A stretch of 26,454 nt of DNA from a virus: the IMG/VR virus record IMGVR_UViG_3300025168_000562, positions 1 through 26,454 of that record, one strand, 5' to 3'. How positions within the stretch are numbered: the stretch's first letter is position 1; every line of letters begins with the position of its first letter. A program made the translations under genes and the position numbers. Shown one piece after another: positions 23,223-26,454 of this stretch. Below the pieces are notes generated by a model. That model saw only the letters and a list, made by a program, of their open reading frames with translations. It was not told where the DNA came from and did not search any database.

Positions 23223-23876
23223 ATGTTTGAGAGAGTACATCATGAATTTCCCAGAATCAAGAGAATTACAAACGATCAAGGTATCAGAGTATATCAAACT
23301 CCGAGTGGTGAATCCTATCCTTCGGTCACAACGGTTACAGGGCTTTTGGCAAAAGAGGCTATCAAGAAATGGCGAGAACGAGTTGGAAAAAAAGAAGCCG
23401 CAAGAATTTCTACAACAGCCTCAAAAAGAGGAACCAGGATACACACATTATGTGAAAAGTATCTCTCCAACATTGACTTCGACGAAACAAATTTTGATCT
23501 TGAAATGTGGGAATCGATCAGGCCACACCTGGACAGCATAAATCAGATACATGCTTTAGAGAATAAATTATATTCAGATCATTTACAGGTAGCAGGAACA
23601 GTTGATTGTATAGCAGAATATAATGGTAAGTTATCTGTAATAGATTTTAAGACTTCATCTAAAGTTAAAAAGAGAGAACATATACATGGATATTTTATGC
23701 AGTGTTCTGCTTATGCAGTTGCCTTTGAAGAGATAACAAAAGTACCGGTTTCTAATTTAGTTATTATTATGACAGTTGCACATGATGATTGTATTATATT
23801 CGAAGAAAAAAGGGATGATTGGATTGGTCAATTTAAAGAGTTAAGAGAAGAATATCGCAGAAGTTATCATTGTTAG
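23223..23876 (+). CDS. PD-(D/E)XK exonuclease-like protein (RecB/Cas4-type fold)
   Basis: 217 residues. The nuclease core is clear in the second half: AGTVDCIAEYNGKLSVIDFKTSSK gives the Asp, then the DxK triplet (IDFKTSS) of the PD-(D/E)XK motif, and YFMQCSAYAVAFEE the QxxxY motif IV of RecB/Cas4 nucleases. The N-terminal part has GESYPSVTTVTGLL and KRGTRIHTLCEKYL, whose His is a further RecB-type site. It may take part in recombination or degrade host DNA; relatives occur in marine T4-like phages. The first 320 bases are much richer in GC than the rest, with a sharp change near 23540. No ribosome site is clear. Confidence 0.82.
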   Translation: MFERVHHEFPRIKRITNDQGIRVYQTPSGESYPSVTTVTGLLAKEAIKKWRERVGKKEAARISTTASKRGTRIHTLCEKYLSNIDFDETNFDLEMWESIRPHLDSINQIHALENKLYSDHLQVAGTVDCIAEYNGKLSVIDFKTSSKVKKREHIHGYFMQCSAYAVAFEEITKVPVSNLVIIMTVAHDDCIIFEEKRDDWIGQFKELREEYRRSYHC

Positions 23877-23888
23877 TAAAGGAAACGT

Positions 23889-24329
23889 ATGTACGAATAT
23901 AATTGTAAAATAGTTAGAGTAGTTGATGGTGATACAGTTGATGTTGATATTGACCTTGGCTTTGGTGTATGGATGAGAAACGAAAGAGTACGTCTATATG
24001 GAATAGATGCTCCTGAATCAAGAACAAGTGATAAAGAAGAAAAAAAATATGGTCTTGCTTCAAAAAAGTTTGTGCAAGATACTATGCCTTTAGATTCTAC
24101 ACAAACATTAAGAACAATGAAAGATGGTGTTGGAAAGTATGGAAGAATCTTAGGTGTATTTGTATTGCCTGAATATGACAATCAAAGGTTAGATGAAATG
24201 ATGATAAAGAATCATCATGCTGTAGATTATCACGGTCAATCAAAAGATGATATTCAAGAACAACATTTAAAGAATAGAGAACATGTAGTTATACTCGAAG
24301 ATGTTTTGAATAAAAATTATATTAGGTAA
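23889..24329 (+). CDS. Thermonuclease (staphylococcal nuclease-like)
   Basis: 146 residues, near the size of the mature SNase domain. It keeps the catalytic Arg35, Glu43 and Arg86 (RVRLYGIDAPESR and GKYGRILG), with Asp40, and the metal-side DGDTVDVDID segment at 13-22. No signal peptide is present, so it would act in the host cytoplasm, probably on host or incoming DNA/RNA. AAGGA is 5 bases ahead of the ATG. It directly follows the PD-(D/E)XK gene, making a pair of nucleases just before the replication block. Confidence 0.93.
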   Translation: MYEYNCKIVRVVDGDTVDVDIDLGFGVWMRNERVRLYGIDAPESRTSDKEEKKYGLASKKFVQDTMPLDSTQTLRTMKDGVGKYGRILGVFVLPEYDNQRLDEMMIKNHHAVDYHGQSKDDIQEQHLKNREHVVILEDVLNKNYIR

Positions 24330-24331
24330 GT

Positions 24332-24430
24332 ATGCGCGATAAAATTTGTCAGATTATTCACACAATAGCAATAAGTACAATAGCTACAAGTACTACTTTA
24401 ATTATGTTACGTACTTATGGAATATTATAA
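24332..24430 (+). CDS. Putative small membrane peptide (32 aa)
   Basis: A 32-codon frame lies exactly between the thermonuclease stop and gene 33. It starts with ATG behind AGGTAAG (24324-24330) and its TAA overlaps the next ATG (24430). The protein, MRDKICQIIHTIAISTIATS then TTLIMLRTYGIL, has a hydrophobic run long enough for one membrane helix. Very short hydrophobic phage peptides are common, but so are chance frames. The tight start/stop fit is the support. Confidence 0.45.
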   Translation: MRDKICQIIHTIAISTIATSTTLIMLRTYGIL

Positions 24431-24681
24431 TGCCAGACTTTAATGATAGTATTTTAATTACAAAAAGATTTAGATCTCCAACAGAGTTTTCACTTTTTAT
24501 TGAACAAAGAGTATCCATTGAAAAGATTGGGTACATGGACGCAGTTATAGATTACTGTACAATTAATGATGTAGATATAGATAACATAGGTGGTTTGATT
24601 ACACCCTCTTTAAAACAAAAGATACAAATTGAAGCAGAAGATTCTAACATGATGAAGCCTAAAGGCAAACTACCGATATGA
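24430..24681 (+). CDS. 33: Late transcription coactivator, T4 gp33-like
   Basis: 83 residues from the ATG at 24430. It resembles T4 gp33 over its second half: IGYMDAVIDYCTINDVDIDN lines up with T4 MSYLEATTAFLEENSIPETQ, and LKQKIQIEAEDSNMMKPK with IIEKIQSEAIDENLLRPS. gp33 binds the RNA polymerase flap and links late promoters to the sliding clamp. Earlier in-frame codons back to 24346 carry an unlikely Tyr/Asn-rich sequence and overlap the 32-aa frame, so 24430 is chosen. Position beside gp59 and gp32 is the T4 order. The clamp and the late sigma gp55 are not in this window. Confidence 0.85.
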   Translation: MPDFNDSILITKRFRSPTEFSLFIEQRVSIEKIGYMDAVIDYCTINDVDIDNIGGLITPSLKQKIQIEAEDSNMMKPKGKLPI

Positions 24682-25292
24682 TATGTATGGAAGCATTTGA
24701 TGTATACAAATCTTACTTAGCTCTTAAATTACATTTTACTACAGATAAGTATGATGTAATAAAGCAACAAGGAAGAGTGAGAGCAACTAAACAATCCTTT
24801 TTCAAAAGGAATGATTTGCTTAATATAAGAAAGATAGCAGATACTTATAGTGAAAAGGAAGTAGTTGATTTCTTGGTAGCTAACTTTGTATCTGGTGATA
24901 GATGGGGTGGTGTATTTGATAGCGAAGCAAAAAGTAATTACTTAGATTGGAAAAGAAGAATTGAAGCTATAAAATATACATTTGAAAAAGAAATAGATAG
25001 ATTACAGTTTATTATGGAAAAGGAAAATTTGTCTTACAATGATTTATTTACCATAAATAATGGACACCCGATAATACTTAAAAAGTATTTGAAAAAAGAC
25101 ATATCAATTGAAACATTGGTCATTTTGAATGTCATTGACAATTTTACTATTATGCTAGATAATAAGTTAAATGAAGATATTTTATGGCCAGATGTGTCGA
25201 GAATTATTAAGAAATATACTCCATTTTTAAAAGTAGATAAGGAGAAATATGCAAGTGCCCTTAGAAGAAGAATTGGACATAGTGCTTGGTAG
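24678..25292 (+). CDS. 59: DNA helicase loader, T4 gp59 family
   Basis: 204 residues (T4 gp59 is 217). It loads gp41 helicase at forks through gp32. The start FDVYKSYLALKLHFTTDKYD matches T4 VYKLYLMIKQHMNGKYDVIK; VDFLVANFVSGDRWGGVFDS matches the T4 segment with AWIGD; and a helical region with YLDWKRRIEAIKYTFEKEID follows, then LKKDISIETLVILNVIDNF. All helices of the two-domain protein seem present. The ATG overlaps the gene 33 stop (ATGA), as expected for coordinate expression. The last 44 bases overlap a small coiled-coil gene. Its partners gp41 and gp61 would form the primosome. Confidence 0.92.
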   Translation: MICMEAFDVYKSYLALKLHFTTDKYDVIKQQGRVRATKQSFFKRNDLLNIRKIADTYSEKEVVDFLVANFVSGDRWGGVFDSEAKSNYLDWKRRIEAIKYTFEKEIDRLQFIMEKENLSYNDLFTINNGHPIILKKYLKKDISIETLVILNVIDNFTIMLDNKLNEDILWPDVSRIIKKYTPFLKVDKEKYASALRRRIGHSAW

Positions 25293-25464
25293 GATACTTG
25301 AGATGGAAAAGCAATTAGCTATAACTCAAAATGATAATATGCAACTATCGGAACAAATAAGAGAAACACAAAGATATCTAATTAGATTAGCTAGAAATCA
25401 ATCTGAAATTACAAGAAGAATTACAAAATGGCCTTACATAGCAATTGAAGTAGAGAAGAAGTGA
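25249..25464 (+). CDS. Small coiled-coil protein between gp59 and gp32
   Basis: 71 residues with a heptad-rich helix (IVLGRILEMEKQLAITQNDN, then MQLSEQIRETQRYLIRL) and an end of RRITKWPYIAIEVEKK. AAGGAGA, 4 bases before the ATG, is among the best ribosome sites here and supports the gene despite its 44-base overlap with gp59. It may be an assembly or regulatory protein of the replication block, but no family is recognised. A promoter for gp32 follows. Confidence 0.7.
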   Translation: MQVPLEEELDIVLGRILEMEKQLAITQNDNMQLSEQIRETQRYLIRLARNQSEITRRITKWPYIAIEVEKK

Positions 25465-25466
25465 CG

Positions 25467-25495
25467 TTGTAAATTTGTGAAGTACATACTATAAT
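25467..25495 (+). promoter_or_regulatory. Sigma70-type promoter for gp32
   Basis: TTGTAA (25467-25472) and TATAAT (25490-25495) stand 17 bases apart in the 71-base gap before gp32. The predicted start, around 25502, gives a leader of about 34 bases with GGAG. I see no clear pseudoknot like the one T4 gp32 uses for autoregulation, though folding was not computed. gp32 therefore has its own strong early or middle promoter. Confidence 0.65.
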
Positions 25496-25535
25496 ACATT
25501 AATACTATTAATACAATAATATACGGAGAATACAT

Positions 25536-26420
25536 ATGGCTTTAGATTTTAGTGCCCTCAAGAAGAATCGTGGTAATTTTGATTCCCTTATGAAAGAAGT
25601 AGAAAAGATTGAAACACCTAAACAAGGTGGTAATAAAGATGAAAGATTTTGGCAACCTGAAGTAGATAAGGCTGGTAATGGTTATGCTGTTATTAGATTC
25701 CTTCCTCCTCCTAAGGGTGAAGATTTACCATGGGTTAGAACATGGAGCCATGGCTTTCAAGGTCCTACAGGTAAGTGGTACATAGAGAATTCACTTACTA
25801 CTCTTAATAAACCTGATCCTGTTTCAGAACTGAATACCGAACTATGGAATTCAGGTAAAGACGAGAATAAAGATATTGCTCGTAAGCAGAAACGTAAGCT
25901 GGTTTACATTGCAAACATATATGTTGTTACAGATCCTAACCATCCAGAGAATGAAGGTAAGACATTTTTGTATAAGTTTGGTAAGAAGATCTTTGACAAG
26001 ATTAAAGATGTTATGCAGCCTCAGTTTGAAGATGAAGATAAAGTAAATCCATTTGATTTTTGGAAAGGCGCTGACTTTAAGTTAAAGATTCGTAATGTAG
26101 CTGGATATCGTAATTACGATAAGTCTGAATTTGGTTCTATCTCTAATATGCTTGATAATGATGATGAGCTAGAGAGTATTTGGAACAATGAATATTCTTT
26201 AACTGAATTTTTAGATCCTAAGAACTTTAAGAGCTATGATGAATTGAAGCAAAAGTTAGAAATGGTTCTTTCTGGTTCTGGTTCAACTATGAAGCGTGCT
26301 GAAGAAATTGATCTACAAGAAAGATCGAGACCTGCACCACAACCAGTAAAGGAAGTGGATACATCTAAAGATGAGGATGAATCGCTGAGTTATTTTGCTA
26401 AGTTAGCTAACGAAGACTAA
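25536..26420 (+). CDS. 32: Single-stranded DNA-binding protein, T4 gp32 family
   Basis: 294 residues (T4 gp32 is 301). It coats ssDNA in replication, recombination and repair and recruits gp59. The basic N-terminus (LKKNRGNFDSLMKEVEK) fits the cooperative-binding LAST-like region, then the OB core (VYIANIYVVTDPNHPENEGK, TFLYKFGKKIFDKIKDVM) matches T4 [31 protein letters not shown]. The acidic C-terminus ends LSYFAKLANED, the tail for partners. No cysteine occurs anywhere, so the T4 zinc finger has been lost. GGAG lies 7 bases ahead of the ATG, behind its own promoter, and a strong terminator follows. Confidence 0.95.
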   Translation: MALDFSALKKNRGNFDSLMKEVEKIETPKQGGNKDERFWQPEVDKAGNGYAVIRFLPPPKGEDLPWVRTWSHGFQGPTGKWYIENSLTTLNKPDPVSELNTELWNSGKDENKDIARKQKRKLVYIANIYVVTDPNHPENEGKTFLYKFGKKIFDKIKDVMQPQFEDEDKVNPFDFWKGADFKLKIRNVAGYRNYDKSEFGSISNMLDNDDELESIWNNEYSLTEFLDPKNFKSYDELKQKLEMVLSGSGSTMKRAEEIDLQERSRPAPQPVKEVDTSKDEDESLSYFAKLANED

Positions 26421-26421
26421 G

Positions 26422-26445
26422 AAAGGGCCGAAAGGCCCTTTTTTT
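26422..26445 (+). terminator. Rho-independent terminator after gp32
   Basis: AAAGGGCC and GGCCCTTT form a perfect 8-base-pair stem closed by a GAAA (GNRA) tetraloop, with T-run TTTTTTT (26439-26445). It begins two bases after the gp32 stop. It is the only classic intrinsic terminator I could find in the window. Confidence 0.93.
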
Positions 26446-26454
26446 ATAAATTTA

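Noticed and set aside
23227-23541. 104-codon plus-strand frame inside the PD-(D/E)XK gene
   Set aside because: It shadows the GC-rich start of the nuclease gene in another frame and has a low-complexity Gln/Glu/Lys composition with no recognisable domain.

Overview
The window looks like part of the genome of a marine T4-like myovirus infecting a Gram-negative host. The evidence is an AT-rich sequence (about one third GC by eye), genes packed on one strand with frequent start/stop overlaps, and clear T4-family replication and late-transcription proteins: gp61 primase, RNase H, gp33, gp59 and gp32. Around these are genes typical of ocean T4-like phages: phoH, thyX, nrdA/nrdB, a GIY-YIG protein and families of unknown function shared with cyanophages and pelagiphages. 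A SAR11/Pelagibacter-type phage is my best guess from base composition and gene content, but the host cannot be proved from this sequence. Three lipoproteins and a two-component spanin imply a host with an outer membrane. I see no tRNA, CRISPR array, IS element or integrase.

Layout. 1-8900: virion-type and unknown proteins. These are a 5'-truncated ligase-fold nucleotidyltransferase-like protein, a cytidylyltransferase fold joined to a long basic tail, a lipoprotein, a glycine-zipper protein, a large protein with two Ig-like repeats and a small fibre-like protein. 8900-12850: small conserved proteins, a tail-anchored coiled-coil protein, primase gp61, thymidylate synthase ThyX and an overlapping inner/outer spanin pair. 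12848-17884: a metabolic block with nrdA (an internal glutaredoxin domain and no ATP-cone), a cytidylyltransferase, a HAD-type phosphomannomutase of the eukaryotic family, a tiny ORF, an IscU iron-sulfur scaffold, a lipoprotein, nrdB and a zinc-ribbon protein. 17859-19141: a GIY-YIG protein and a four-helix membrane protein. 19145-26454: a promoter, RNase H, small unknowns, PhoH, an M15 peptidase (likely endolysin), a PD-(D/E)XK nuclease, a thermonuclease, then gp33-gp59-small gene-promoter-gp32 and a strong terminator.

How the genes fit together. NrdA/NrdB and ThyX make deoxynucleotides, while gp61, gp59, gp32 and RNase H serve the replication fork. The two nucleases may break down host DNA or process recombination intermediates. 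gp33 couples replication to late transcription. The M15 peptidase and spanins would complete lysis. IscU may support iron-sulfur supply, and the phosphomannomutase plus cytidylyltransferase suggest sugar activation for glycan or surface modification.

The most notable points are the near-complete IscU, the eukaryotic-type phosphomannomutase, the glutaredoxin domain lying between the NrdA core and its redox tail, a gp32 with no cysteine at all, TATAAATA boxes abutting two start codons, three small genes in the gaps between larger ones, and abrupt GC changes inside single genes.
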